This document shows, one piece after another, positions 6,730-12,990 of a stretch of 13,046 nucleotides of DNA. The translations under genes and the position numbers were made by a program. This DNA is from Methanobacteriota archaeon (GTDB lineage: Archaea > Thermoplasmatota > Thermoplasmata > RBG-16-68-12), in contig VBLZ01000133.1 in assembly GCA_005878515.1 (NCBI GenBank), positions 1 through 13,046 on the forward strand. Reading direction: 5' to 3'. Under the pieces are notes generated by a model, which did not search any database, had not been told where the DNA came from, and saw only the letters and a list, made by a program, of their open reading frames with translations. How positions within the stretch are numbered: position 1 is the first letter of the stretch; the number at the start of each line of letters is the position of its first letter.

Positions 6730-7138
6730 GTCTTCCTCCGCTTTCTTGAAGCAGTCGAAAGGCCTTCCCCCCTTGCCAGAATTTGGCCCTAATTGGACCC
6801 TAGTCGGGCTTTGCGGGCCTCTCACAACCGGTCGTCGTGGCGGCTCCTGTTTCTCGCCCCGGCTTCGAATCGTGGTGCGTACTTTCCTCACGAATAGAAT
6901 GTATCAGCTGTTCATCTTGCAAGGCATCTTGAGGCGCTGATTCAAACAATCCAGCACCTCCTATTGTCGATGGAGATGGGTCAGGGGACCGTGGCACTCC
7001 GTCTGTCCACGGCGATTCGGACGAACCTCGAGCGAGTGCCAACCCGTTTCGCCAATCCGGGGGGCGTGGCACTTACCCCGAATTCGGGTCTCGCACCATG
7101 GAGAAATGGGAAGAGGCGGAGTCCTTCCTACGGTGACT
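6730..7138 (-). other. 409-base non-coding gap between two secreted-protein genes
   Basis: No reading frame here looks like protein on either strand, and I find no tRNA-like arms. The region should hold the end of the beta-helix transcript and the promoter of the small secreted protein. Candidate A/T patches on the minus strand are CCAATTAG and CCAAATTC (about 6780-6797), which are weak as TATA boxes. It also contains the palindrome at 7077-7088 and two copies of GTGGCACT (near 6991 and 7066). Confidence 0.5.
7077..7088. repeat. 12-base perfect palindrome CCCGAATTCGGG
   Basis: Perfect self-complementary 12-mer about 50 bases after the stop of the beta-helix gene. It could form part of a transcript-end structure or a protein-binding site, or may be chance. 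Confidence 0.38.
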
Positions 7139-8263
7139 TCAGCATGCAGGGGCTGGCGCCGGATCGAAGCCGAACTCGAAGTGGTAGCAGTTACCGCTGA
7201 AGTCCAGGTTCGGGCCGCCCGGCGGGGTCGCCCGGAACGTCGTGCTCTCCAGGCTGCATGGGTTCAGCCAGCCCCCGTTCCCGCCGTTCATGATGTCGAA
7301 GAATCCCCCGAATCCGTCGCCGTTTGCGTTAATCGTGTAGCCGTGGACCGCGATATCATGGGCTCCATTCGTCACCGCGATGCCCGCAATCGTGTCGACG
7401 ACCTCGCCGGTCGGGACGCCGCCCTCGCAGATCGGTCCATCCGCGGCTGCCTTGCCGTTCCGCAGCGTCACATTGTACGTCCCGGATCCGTCGAGGAGAA
7501 CGCCTCCCGTATCGTCCGCGGTCGTAATCGTGTATACGACGAGGACGTTGTAGGAGTCATGGACGAAGATGCCGCGACCGTCGTCGTAGGTGAACTCGTT
7601 GCACCCGTTCCCATTCACGAGGGTACACGACTGCCCGATCGTGAGGTCGTGGCTGTCAACGATCGCGAGGCCGTTGCCCATCGCTTTCAGCTTGCTTCGG
7701 ATGACGGTGATGTGGTCCGAGGCCGTCACCTGGACCCCGTTTGAGCCGAACTTGTTGAGGCTCTCGTCGTCAAGAAGGATGGCACTCGAGCCGTCGACTC
7801 GAATTCCCACGGAGCCGCCGGCCTCCCCTGAGTTCGCGCTGACCCGCGAGATCGTCGTCGCCGCGCGGACCTTCACGATCCAGATGAGCGTAGCGCCGTT
7901 GGGCGGGGCGTTCGTCCAGTTCGATTGCACGCAGTCGATGTTAAAGAGCTTCGTGATCTTCCCTTTCGAGTTGTCGACCTTCAGCCCGTACCCGGGGTTC
8001 AGGTCCTTTAGCTGCAGGTTCGCGAACAGGTAGGGATCGGCCGCGGTCCCCGAACCGGACACGACGCCGTTCGCGTGCGTGAAGTCGCTGTCCCGCTGGA
8101 TCAGGATCGGTCCGTGGTGAGCGGGCGTGCAACCCGCCGCGGCCGCGGGTCCTACGGCCATGGAAAGAGCAAGTCCCCAAGAGGCGACGAGGACGACCAT
8201 TGCAATTGTCCGAACCCGTCTACGAATCTGCGTCCGTGACGCCGCCCTGCGCTGCCCGGGCAA
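7139..8263 (-). CDS. Secreted right-handed beta-helix (NosD-like) protein, 374 residues
   Basis: Start is TTG at 8263, seven bases after GGAGG, and a TATA-like element lies about 40 bases upstream; the first internal ATG (residue 22) has no ribosome site. The N-terminus is basic (residues 1-18), followed by a hydrophobic segment (19-40) and AAAAGC, so a Sec signal peptide is likely; lipid attachment at Cys45 is possible but the motif is poor. GSGTAADPYLF (71-81) resembles the GxGTxxDPYxI motif that often precedes archaeal NosD-type parallel beta-helix domains. Repeated short strands follow (GIRVDGSSAI, GVQVTASDHI, GLAIVDSHDL, GIFVHDSYNV, GVLLDGSGTY, GIAVTNGAHD), each about one helical turn. 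Such proteins sit on the cell surface and bind or cleave polysaccharides, or act structurally. No catalytic residues can be assigned. Several Cys suggest disulfides. Confidence 0.87.
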   Translation of the reverse strand: MPGQRRAASRTQIRRRVRTIAMVVLVASWGLALSMAVGPAAAAGCTPAHHGPILIQRDSDFTHANGVVSGSGTAADPYLFANLQLKDLNPGYGLKVDNSKGKITKLFNIDCVQSNWTNAPPNGATLIWIVKVRAATTISRVSANSGEAGGSVGIRVDGSSAILLDDESLNKFGSNGVQVTASDHITVIRSKLKAMGNGLAIVDSHDLTIGQSCTLVNGNGCNEFTYDDGRGIFVHDSYNVLVVYTITTADDTGGVLLDGSGTYNVTLRNGKAAADGPICEGGVPTGEVVDTIAGIAVTNGAHDIAVHGYTINANGDGFGGFFDIMNGGNGGWLNPCSLESTTFRATPPGGPNLDFSGNCYHFEFGFDPAPAPAC

Positions 8264-8298
8264 CTTCTGCCCTCCACCGGCCCATATCTGGAGGAGCG

Positions 8299-8306
8299 TA
8301 TTTCTA
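8299..8306 (-). promoter_or_regulatory. TATA-like element of the beta-helix gene
   Basis: Minus-strand TAGAAATA, centred about 39 bases before the TTG start. A transcript start near 8277 would leave a short leader that still contains the GGAGG ribosome site, which is consistent. Confidence 0.42.
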
Positions 8307-8328
8307 GTCTCGGAGCTTTGCCGTTGAC

Positions 8329-8359
8329 GATTGGGCGTGGCTATTCAATTTGCCCAATC
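8329..8359. repeat. 8-base perfect inverted repeat GATTGGGC / GCCCAATC
   Basis: Arms at 8329-8336 and 8352-8359 with a 15-base spacer. It lies directly upstream of the beta-helix gene's TATA-like element, so it could be an operator for that gene, or a transcript hairpin. Confidence 0.5.
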
Positions 8360-8365
8360 AATCAG

Positions 8366-8467
8366 TGCAACGCGAACGCGGAGAGCATGATGGGCGACAA
8401 GGGCGCGGACATCATCCGCCCTCACTACGCGGAGATGACCAAACTCGTGGACCGTCTGCGGGACTAG
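8366..8467 (+). pseudogene. Possible C-terminal remnant of a tyrosine recombinase
   Basis: The plus frame ending at TAG 8465-8467 reads protein-like from about 8366, with an internal ATG at 8387 giving 26 residues: MMGDKGADIIRPHYAEMTKL then VDRLRD. The pattern ES-x-MG-(H/D)-x-G-x4-R-x-HY followed by a helix recalls the C-terminus of archaeal phage-type integrases, where MGH is followed by the nucleophilic Tyr. Here the His is Asp and the rest of the enzyme is absent. No ribosome site precedes the ATG. It could equally be a small gene of unknown function or chance. Confidence 0.25.
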
Positions 8468-8513
8468 CCGGTCGCCTGCCCGTCTCGTGAACCGGGATAA
8501 GAAGCGCGCACCC

Positions 8514-8804
8514 TCACTCCGCGGGGAAGCCGTCCTCGTCGGTCAACGGTTCGCCCTCCGGGGTGCGGTCGTATCGGAGAGAGTCCAATCGAAGCGCGAC
8601 ATCCGCGAGGCAAAACTCGCCGGTGGCCACGGCAAGGGCTGCGTCCTCAATTTCGATTCGCTCCTTGGTCGCAATCGGTGGGACCTTCTTGACGCGGTAG
8701 TAAGCGAGCAACGCCTGGAGGACGGCGACGGCCCGTTTCATCCGGGTATCGAAAACCTGATCGACCGCATCTTGTTCGGTTTCCGCGGCGTCCATGTGGA
8801 GCAT
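8514..8804 (-). CDS. Hypothetical small soluble protein, 96 residues
   Basis: ATG at 8804, or ATG at 8795 three codons later, begins a soluble protein. It has a helical first half (DAVDQVFDTRMKRAVAVLQA), a middle basic strand and helix (VKKVPPIATKERIEIEDAAL), and an acidic end (TPEGEPLTDEDGFPAE). There is no signal peptide or membrane segment. A strong TATA box (8843-8851) implies a leader of about 15 bases; AAAGGG lies just before the first ATG and about ten bases before the second, so the start is unsettled. Repeated TTATCA elements flank the promoter and suggest specific control. I do not recognise the family. It is a single gene: the sequence downstream is the short remnant on the other strand, and the next gene upstream is divergent. 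Confidence 0.76.
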   Translation of the reverse strand: MLHMDAAETEQDAVDQVFDTRMKRAVAVLQALLAYYRVKKVPPIATKERIEIEDAALAVATGEFCLADVALRLDSLRYDRTPEGEPLTDEDGFPAE

Positions 8805-8842
8805 CCCTTTGTTATCAGCAACCGGCGGGAAAACGGAGAGTC

Positions 8843-8851
8843 CATAAATAG
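8843..8851 (-). promoter_or_regulatory. TATA box of the 96-residue gene
   Basis: Minus-strand CTATTTATG, about 40 bases before the ATG at 8804, in otherwise GC-rich DNA. The spacing leaves a short leader. Confidence 0.64.
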
Positions 8852-8875
8852 CATGGAGGGCCGGTTATCGAGTTA

Positions 8876-8912
8876 GATTATCAACGACTAATTTTCGAAG
8901 GCGATTATCAAC
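8876..8912. repeat. Direct repeats GATTATCAAC, 27 bases apart
   Basis: Exact copies at 8876-8885 and 8903-8912, upstream of the TATA box of the 96-residue gene. The shared core TTATCA occurs again at 8812-8817, between that TATA box and the start codon. The arrangement on both sides of the promoter looks like binding sites for a regulator. The region is unusually A/T-rich for this window. Confidence 0.45.
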
Positions 8913-9014
8913 AATAGAAACGCGATCGTGAGCGGCGCTGCATCTTCGCCGGCTTCGCAAATGGCACCGTCGAAGGATCACCGAACGAGATGCTTCCCGC
9001 GCGTCGTTCGTGTT

Positions 9015-9030
9015 GTGTCAAATCCGACAC
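9015..9030. repeat. Inverted repeat GTGTC-AAATCC-GACAC
   Basis: Perfect 5-base arms around a 6-base spacer, about 70 bases upstream of the TATA-like box of the 9118 gene. TGTCAA recurs nearby at 9055-9060. It is of operator size; no binding protein can be named. Confidence 0.38.
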
Positions 9031-9084
9031 CCTTGGCCGATATGGTCCACTTTTTGTCAATCGCGTGAGGGCAGGGCCCCGGAA

Positions 9085-9094
9085 GGTTAAAGAC
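9085..9094 (+). promoter_or_regulatory. TATA-like box of the membrane-anchored helical protein gene
   Basis: GGTTAAAGAC, with a purine-rich stretch before it that could be a BRE, is centred about 28 bases before the ATG at 9118. That spacing predicts a transcript starting at or next to the ATG, that is, leaderless. Confidence 0.5.
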
Positions 9095-9117
9095 ACATCA
9101 AGGAATCGGTTCGCGGT

Positions 9118-9930
9118 ATGCGGGGGAGCGTACTCGGTCTACCGTTATGGCTCATCATGGCCGTCATCGTCGTGCCGCCGATTGCCTACTCCCTGTCGCG
9201 CGCGGCCGCCGTTCCCGTAGAACTGATCCTTCCGACCGCGGTCGCGATGGAGGTCGTCTTCCTCACACAGACCGTCCAGCAAGCCCTGCGCCGCGCCGAG
9301 GTCCGAAGGCATTTTGGCTTCGCCCTCTGGGAGCTTCATCAAGAACTGTCGCAGCATCTCGAGAGCCTCGACCGTCGGATGGTGCTCGTTCGTCAGGGGG
9401 TCAACTCGGAGCCGAACCTGGATTCGCTCCGCACGTGGGCCTCTTCCGTGGATGCATTCGCCGTGGACGCATGGGATCGGTTTCTCGCAATCGGCGGGCT
9501 CCACCGGCTGTTGGACAGCGCTCCCGATCAAGTGGCTTCGAACCTCTACCGCTACTATCAGGGTGTCGGGACGTTCAACAACGAGGCCGCCCTCCGGGAG
9601 CGATTGCTCCAAAAGCTTTTCAACGTGACTGGTCCCGCGACGACGGGCATTTTCAAGAACGTGAAGGCCAGCGACAAACGCTTGGAGTCGTGGCTCGCCG
9701 AGGTGCCATCCCGATTAGCCGTGTTGACGCGGGACATCCAGCATGTGCTCCGAGATCTCGGTCACATGCCCGGAGTGATCATGTCCGGAGACGACGAGAA
9801 TCGACTGGTAACCTTCGACCGTCGAGATGCCGAGGCGTACAACCGATGGAGAGAGCGCCATGGCGACCTGTCGAGGCCCACGACGGAGCCCCGTCGAGAT
9901 TGGTCGATCCGCGACGATCCGGTGCAGTGA
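9118..9930 (+). CDS. Membrane-anchored helical protein of unknown function, 270 residues
   Basis: ATG at 9118 lies about 28 bases after a TATA-like box and has no close ribosome site, which points to leaderless expression. Two hydrophobic helices occupy residues 8-27 and 33-53 and form an N-terminal hairpin anchor. The remainder (about 55-235) is a long, charged, mostly helical cytoplasmic region, with segments such as ALWELHQELSQHLESLDRRM (69-88) that could form a coiled coil, and ends in a Pro/Arg/Asp-rich tail (RPTTEPRRDWSIRDDP). No nucleotide-binding or catalytic motif is visible. The build resembles small membrane-tethered signalling or scaffold proteins, but I recognise no family. A damaged locus follows on the same strand after 90 bases. 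Confidence 0.85.
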   Translation: MRGSVLGLPLWLIMAVIVVPPIAYSLSRAAAVPVELILPTAVAMEVVFLTQTVQQALRRAEVRRHFGFALWELHQELSQHLESLDRRMVLVRQGVNSEPNLDSLRTWASSVDAFAVDAWDRFLAIGGLHRLLDSAPDQVASNLYRYYQGVGTFNNEAALRERLLQKLFNVTGPATTGIFKNVKASDKRLESWLAEVPSRLAVLTRDIQHVLRDLGHMPGVIMSGDDENRLVTFDRRDAEAYNRWRERHGDLSRPTTEPRRDWSIRDDPVQ

Positions 9931-10019
9931 CTCAGCGACCGCAGGGGCACGGTTCGAACTCGGCACGCGGCCGCGCCGGAGGGCGGCGTTGACGAATCGA
10001 ACGCATTGTCTTACGACTG

Positions 10020-10521
10020 GTGGCCTTTGTGGACGTATCGTCCTTGACCTCCGGCGGCCAATGCCCAGGCAGTCGCAGCCTGTCAGAGGGGGCTTGGTTT
10101 ACCGCGTCGCCTCGCGCAGACTTCGCGCATACTGGGGGTCGACCGAACGACACGGAGGCGGACCTCGTCATCCGCCGGGAACCGTTCCCGGGTCCTGCAG
10201 CCCGAGGGCTCGCCCGCGCGATCCCCTGAAACCCGGCGGAGCGAACGAGGGCGGGGCGCCGTCGACCGTGCGGTCGAACGTCTCTTAGGGCCGACGGTCG
10301 AGAAGATCACCCGGGTCGCGCTCGCATCCCGGGCAGGACTTCGAAGCGACACGCCCTGGTCGGAGATTCTGGAGGCACTCGACCGCCTGGAAGGACGCCA
10401 CGGATTCGATCCCGGATTGGTCGCCGTCCTCCGCTGGATCGCGCAGCCTCATTCCGAGTCGAGCCCGCGGTCGACCGGGCAGAGACCCTCTGCCAAACAG
10501 GAAAGCCGCTCCACCAAGTAG
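10020..10521 (+). pseudogene. Probable frameshifted protein-coding locus
   Basis: Two plus frames look like one protein split by a shift. The first runs from GTG at 10020 to TGA at 10227-10229; its second half (NDTEADLVIRREPFPGPAAR) has coding-like third positions. The second frame is open from 10048 to TAG at 10519-10521 but holds no ATG or GTG and only one late internal TTG, so it cannot start independently. Its last 85 codons read convincingly as protein: VERLLGPTVEKITRVALASR, then PWSEILEALDRLEG, then DPGLVAVLRWI, amphipathic helices with a hydrophilic tail. Joining the frames near 10200-10230 would give roughly 165 residues. Either the gene is decayed, the sequence has an indel error, or the first frame is chance. 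No family recognised. Confidence 0.36.
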
Positions 10522-10574
10522 GATTCGCATCGTTCGGATGGCGCGAGAACGGGCCGCAGGCGAGCGGACCGGAC

Positions 10575-10808
10575 TTACAGGACTTCGAGGACCTTCACCG
10601 CGACGATGAAGGCGAAGACCACGAGGAGCGGGCTAATCGGCACGAGGAGCGTGTGGGACAGGACCTTCGACCGCATGCTGCCCGATTCCTCTGCGTGGGC
10701 GCTCGTCAGCTCCCGCATGATCAGGAACAGAATGAGGGCGGCGACCGCCGCGGCGCCGAAGCTTCCCGCGAGGAACGTCGACGTGACGGTGACGACGGTC
10801 GTGATCAT
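10575..10808 (-). CDS. Small two-helix membrane protein, 77 residues
   Basis: ATG at 10808 is preceded by AAGGAG six bases away; an in-frame TTG at 10829 would put that ribosome site inside the gene and is rejected. Predicted membrane helices are residues 10-32 and 53-75, joined by a polar loop (RELTSAHAEESGSMRSK). The first helix is rich in Gly and Ala. A textbook TATA box (10851-10860) lies about 48 bases upstream, giving a leader of about 20 bases with the ribosome site. It is a single-gene unit separated from the four-helix membrane protein gene by 109 bases. I do not recognise the family and see no functional residues. Confidence 0.82.
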   Translation of the reverse strand: MITTVVTVTSTFLAGSFGAAAVAALILFLIMRELTSAHAEESGSMRSKVLSHTLLVPISPLLVVFAFIVAVKVLEVL

Positions 10809-10850
10809 GCGATGCTCCTTTCCGTTCAATAAGTTCGTAGGATTGTTGCT

Positions 10851-10860
10851 CTATATAAAT
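10851..10860 (-). promoter_or_regulatory. Strong TATA box of the 77-residue membrane protein gene
   Basis: Minus-strand ATTTATATAG, the closest match to the archaeal TATA consensus in this window. Transcription should begin near 10830, followed by AAGGAG and ATG at 10808. Confidence 0.75.
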
Positions 10861-10917
10861 ACATCCCCGATGAGTGCTTGTTTCGAACATCAGACGTGAG
10901 AATCGTCACGTCGCTCC

Positions 10918-11640
10918 CTATCTCTTCCGTTTCCCGCCACCCCGGCTCACGAGTGCCGCGATTGTCGCGGCAACGTACGCGCCGATGCCGATCCAGCTAT
11001 AGCTGATGCCCAGGATGAGCGCCGCGTTCAACGCGTAATTCGTCTGCGCGAAGCCGTCGGCCCCGGGGAGCATCATGCCCGACACCCCGAGGATCAGCGC
11101 GGAGGCGGCGGCCGGTCCGACGACGTATCGTGCGAGGAGCTTCTGCCGTTGCACGAGTCGTGATTTGCGCACGGCCATCTCCCGGTCCGTCACCTCGATC
11201 GTCGGCACGTCCGGGATGCCGGCCGGCTCCATCTCCATCGCCCGCGCGTCCCGCGCGGCGCTCGCTTCGACTTCGCTGAGGCTCTCGAGGAGCTCGTCGA
11301 TATCGCGGTCGACGTGGTCTCGGCCCGACGTCGTGTCGGGGAGCGGCGGCGGCAACGCGTCGGAGGTCGGGTTGTTCGATGAGCCGCGCGCGAATTTTCC
11401 GTCGAGCTCGCGAATCTGGCGAGCGAACGAACGACGGATGCTCAGGGCGAGTCCGCCCAAGCCGACGAGGAAGATCGCGGCGACGAGCATGTACGTCGTG
11501 TAGATCCACCGCGTGATGCCTGAGTCGAACCATCCCGGCGCGGGCAGCGTGGCCGCGAACGTCCATGCGAAGTAGGCGACAACGGCGAAGAAGGCACCGA
11601 AGATGATCGCAAGGGTCCTCGGTCTCATCGCATTCGCCAT
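10918..11640 (-). CDS. Four-helix membrane protein with a disordered acidic middle, 240 residues
   Basis: ATG at 11640 has GGTGGAG four bases upstream and a TATA-like TATATC about 33 bases upstream. Membrane helices are at about 10-30, 46-67, 171-190 and 204-231. Between helices 2 and 3 lies a soluble segment of about 100 residues: a basic juxtamembrane helix (SIRRSFARQIRELDGKFARG, 67-86), a Pro-rich stretch (ALPPPLPDTTSG), and an acidic helix (DRDIDELLESLSEVEASAAR, 111-130). The C-terminus is strongly basic (RGGGKRKR), suggesting that it faces the cytoplasm. I recognise no family. The central acidic region could bind a partner protein. It ends 89 bases before the next gene's start on the same strand, which has its own promoter. 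Confidence 0.85.
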   Translation of the reverse strand: MANAMRPRTLAIIFGAFFAVVAYFAWTFAATLPAPGWFDSGITRWIYTTYMLVAAIFLVGLGGLALSIRRSFARQIRELDGKFARGSSNNPTSDALPPPLPDTTSGRDHVDRDIDELLESLSEVEASAARDARAMEMEPAGIPDVPTIEVTDREMAVRKSRLVQRQKLLARYVVGPAAASALILGVSGMMLPGADGFAQTNYALNAALILGISYSWIGIGAYVAATIAALVSRGGGKRKR

Positions 11641-11668
11641 CCGACTCCACCACTCCTACCGGGGGTCG

Positions 11669-11676
11669 GATATACT
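11669..11676 (-). promoter_or_regulatory. TATA-like box of the four-helix membrane protein gene
   Basis: Minus-strand GTATATCC, centred about 32 bases before the ATG at 11640; the expected leader of about ten bases would hold the GGTGGAG site. Confidence 0.5.
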
Positions 11677-11723
11677 TCATCCCCTCCTTCTCATTTTTGA
11701 TAGCCGACCGCCCGCCGTCCAAA

Positions 11724-11731
11724 GGTATATC
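11724..11731 (+). promoter_or_regulatory. TATA-like box of the 88-residue gene
   Basis: GGTATATC after an A-rich trio (AAAGG), 75 bases before the TTG at 11803. It would give a leader of about 50 bases. Together with 11669-11676 it forms a divergent promoter pair. Confidence 0.43.
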
Positions 11732-11802
11732 CCGCCCGGGGTCGTGCGTCTTCGCTGAGGAGGGCCGGATTCCTTCGGAGTCGGCCCGGACGGAGGGATC
11801 CG

Positions 11803-12069
11803 TTGAGCGGTTACCGGACGCGCGAGAGACGGTCGGCTGCGCGGGAATTCGCCATCGTCAGCCTCGCCGGACTTGCTTCGTTCCTGTTCCTCAATCACGA
11901 GAACCTCCGCGCGTCAAAAGCCGTTTCGCGAGACGACGTCACGACGTCGGCGCGGGACCTGGAGAACGTTTCTAGTCGCGATCTGGTGGCCGCGATCGAC
12001 GACCCGGACCTGCTCGAGCGCCTCCGGCATAGCCCGAATCCGCCGCGCGATCCGCGGCTCAAGCGCTGA
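11803..12069 (+). CDS. Small protein with one membrane helix, 88 residues
   Basis: Start is TTG at 11803, six bases after GGAGG, which is good enough to fix an otherwise weak start codon. A basic N-terminus (SGYRTRERRSAARE) leads into one short hydrophobic segment (EFAIVSLAGLASFLFLNH, 15-32), followed by a soluble acidic/basic tail with a likely helix (SSRDLVAAIDDPDLLERLRH, 57-76) and ending PPRDPRLKR. This is a single-pass protein anchored near its N-terminus; a signal peptide is possible but no cleavage site is convincing. Its final 11 bases overlap the end of the convergent Nudix gene. No family recognised. Confidence 0.78.
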   Translation: MSGYRTRERRSAAREFAIVSLAGLASFLFLNHENLRASKAVSRDDVTTSARDLENVSSRDLVAAIDDPDLLERLRHSPNPPRDPRLKR

Positions 12070-12634
12070 GCCCGACGAAGACGAGGAGCTCTTCGAGGAT
12101 CCGGTACGTGAATCCCCAGATGAGCCGTCCGTCGTAGGTGAACGACGGCACGTTCAATTCCCCGAGGATTGTCGTCACGGTCGCCCTCCCTTGATTCGCC
12201 AGCAAGTCGGCGAGGGGGACCCAGAACACCGCGGCCATCTCGGGCCCGGCGGTCGCCTCCAATCGCTCCGTCGCCAGCGCTATGAAAGGAACGACAAGCA
12301 CCTCCGGCTTGTTACCGGGCGCCCGCGGAGGCATGTGTCCGAGGATCTCGGCGCGATTCTCGAGGTCGATGCCTACTTCCTCGTTCGTCTCGCGGAGCGC
12401 GGTCGCGAGCATCGTCGGGTCCTCGGCCCGATGCCGCCCGCCCGGAAGGCCGACCTGCCCGGACCACGGATCGCCCTCGCGTTTCGTCCGCTCGCCCAGG
12501 AGGACCTCGAGGCCGTGAGGGCCGTCGCGCAGGATGATCATCACCGCGGCGGCGGGTTTCGCCTTCAGTTCCGCTTCGGCGAGCTCGAGGGGCAGCAGGA
12601 ACTTCCGCAGGCGTTCGAGGGAGGCTTCGGACAC
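12059..12634 (-). CDS. Nudix hydrolase, CoA-diphosphatase (NudL/NUDT7) type
   Basis: A 191-residue cytoplasmic hydrolase that would cleave the diphosphate of coenzyme A or its derivatives to 4'-phosphopantetheine and adenosine 3',5'-bisphosphate. The CoA-type signature is visible as VLLGERTKREGDPWSGQVGL followed by PGG (44-66), and the Nudix helix ends ALRETNEEVGI (79-89) with metal-binding Glu85 and Glu86. As in NudL, 14 residues separate GG from RE, one more than in MutT, and Glu71/Asp72 occupy the place of the usual first Glu. Start is GTG at 12634, because a TATA box at 12659-12669 puts the transcript start almost at it, implying leaderless or near-leaderless expression. Substrate choice is by family only; other nucleoside diphosphates remain possible. 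It ends 11 bases inside the convergent 88-residue gene. Confidence 0.9.
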   Translation of the reverse strand: MSEASLERLRKFLLPLELAEAELKAKPAAAVMIILRDGPHGLEVLLGERTKREGDPWSGQVGLPGGRHRAEDPTMLATALRETNEEVGIDLENRAEILGHMPPRAPGNKPEVLVVPFIALATERLEATAGPEMAAVFWVPLADLLANQGRATVTTILGELNVPSFTYDGRLIWGFTYRILEELLVFVGLSA

Positions 12635-12658
12635 CCGGAGTCGGCCTATGCCCTGCCT

Positions 12659-12669
12659 GAATATAATGG
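12659..12669 (-). promoter_or_regulatory. TATA box of the Nudix gene
   Basis: Minus-strand CCATTATATTC, centred about 30 bases before the GTG at 12634. The only other gene start nearby is the divergent antitoxin at 12725. Confidence 0.6.
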
Positions 12670-12724
12670 GATTCGTCTAGCGGTCGAGAAGGTTTGACAT
12701 ACGTTTGCTGACATCCACGGGGAC

Positions 12725-12988
12725 ATGACTGTGAAAACGATCGCCCTATCCGAGGACGCATATGTCGCACTGGCCCAGGTCAAGAAAGAGGGAGAGAGCT
12801 TTAGTGACGTCGTCCTGAGGCTCGCCCGCGGGAGGCGGTCACTTCTGGAATTCGCGGGAGACTGGAAAGATTTCCCGGAGGAGAAGATGCCTGCGTATCT
12901 CGCCTTCCTCGAGGCCGGGGGCCGGTTCGCCAACACCAAACTCCGCCTTGAATCCGGACGTCGGAAGCGACGGGACCGGTCCGGCTAG
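12725..12988 (+). CDS. VapB-like antitoxin (DUF217 / archaeal CopG-type)
   Basis: An 87-residue protein beginning MTVKTIALSEDAYVALAQVK, the strand-helix start typical of archaeal DUF217 antitoxins (MxxKTIxLSEEAYxxL). ESFSDVVLRL (23-32) follows, the second helix of the ribbon-helix-helix DNA-binding fold. The C-terminal half (LLEFAGDWKDFPEEKMPAYL and after) would wrap a PIN-domain toxin; its basic end (GRRKRRDRSG) is longer than I expect. Such proteins neutralise VapC endoribonucleases and repress their own operon as dimers. ATG at 12725 is preceded only by GGGG two bases away, and a weak A/T patch at 12693-12702 could allow leaderless expression. A toxin gene should follow directly, but only a 17-codon stub begins two bases after the stop. 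Confidence 0.85.
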   Translation: MTVKTIALSEDAYVALAQVKKEGESFSDVVLRLARGRRSLLEFAGDWKDFPEEKMPAYLAFLEAGGRFANTKLRLESGRRKRRDRSG

Positions 12989-12990
12989 AA

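Noticed and set aside
7106..7744. Plus-strand frame of 212 codons opposite the beta-helix gene
   Set aside because: Low-complexity Val/Arg/Asp translation and fully antisense to a gene with signal peptide and repeat motifs.
8928..9068. 46-residue plus-strand frame starting GTG
   Set aside because: Third-position GC is about 60% by my count, no better than background, and it has no ribosome site.
9940..9970. GGTTCGAACTC resembling a tRNA T-loop
   Set aside because: The flanking bases do not form a T-stem on either strand, and no D-arm, anticodon arm or acceptor stem is present.
10285..10530. Minus-strand frame of 81 codons
   Set aside because: It is antisense to the helical plus-strand frame ending at 10521, which reads much better as protein.
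11873..12697. Plus-strand frame of 274 codons opposite the Nudix gene
   Set aside because: A shadow of the Nudix gene, which has an intact Nudix motif on the minus strand.
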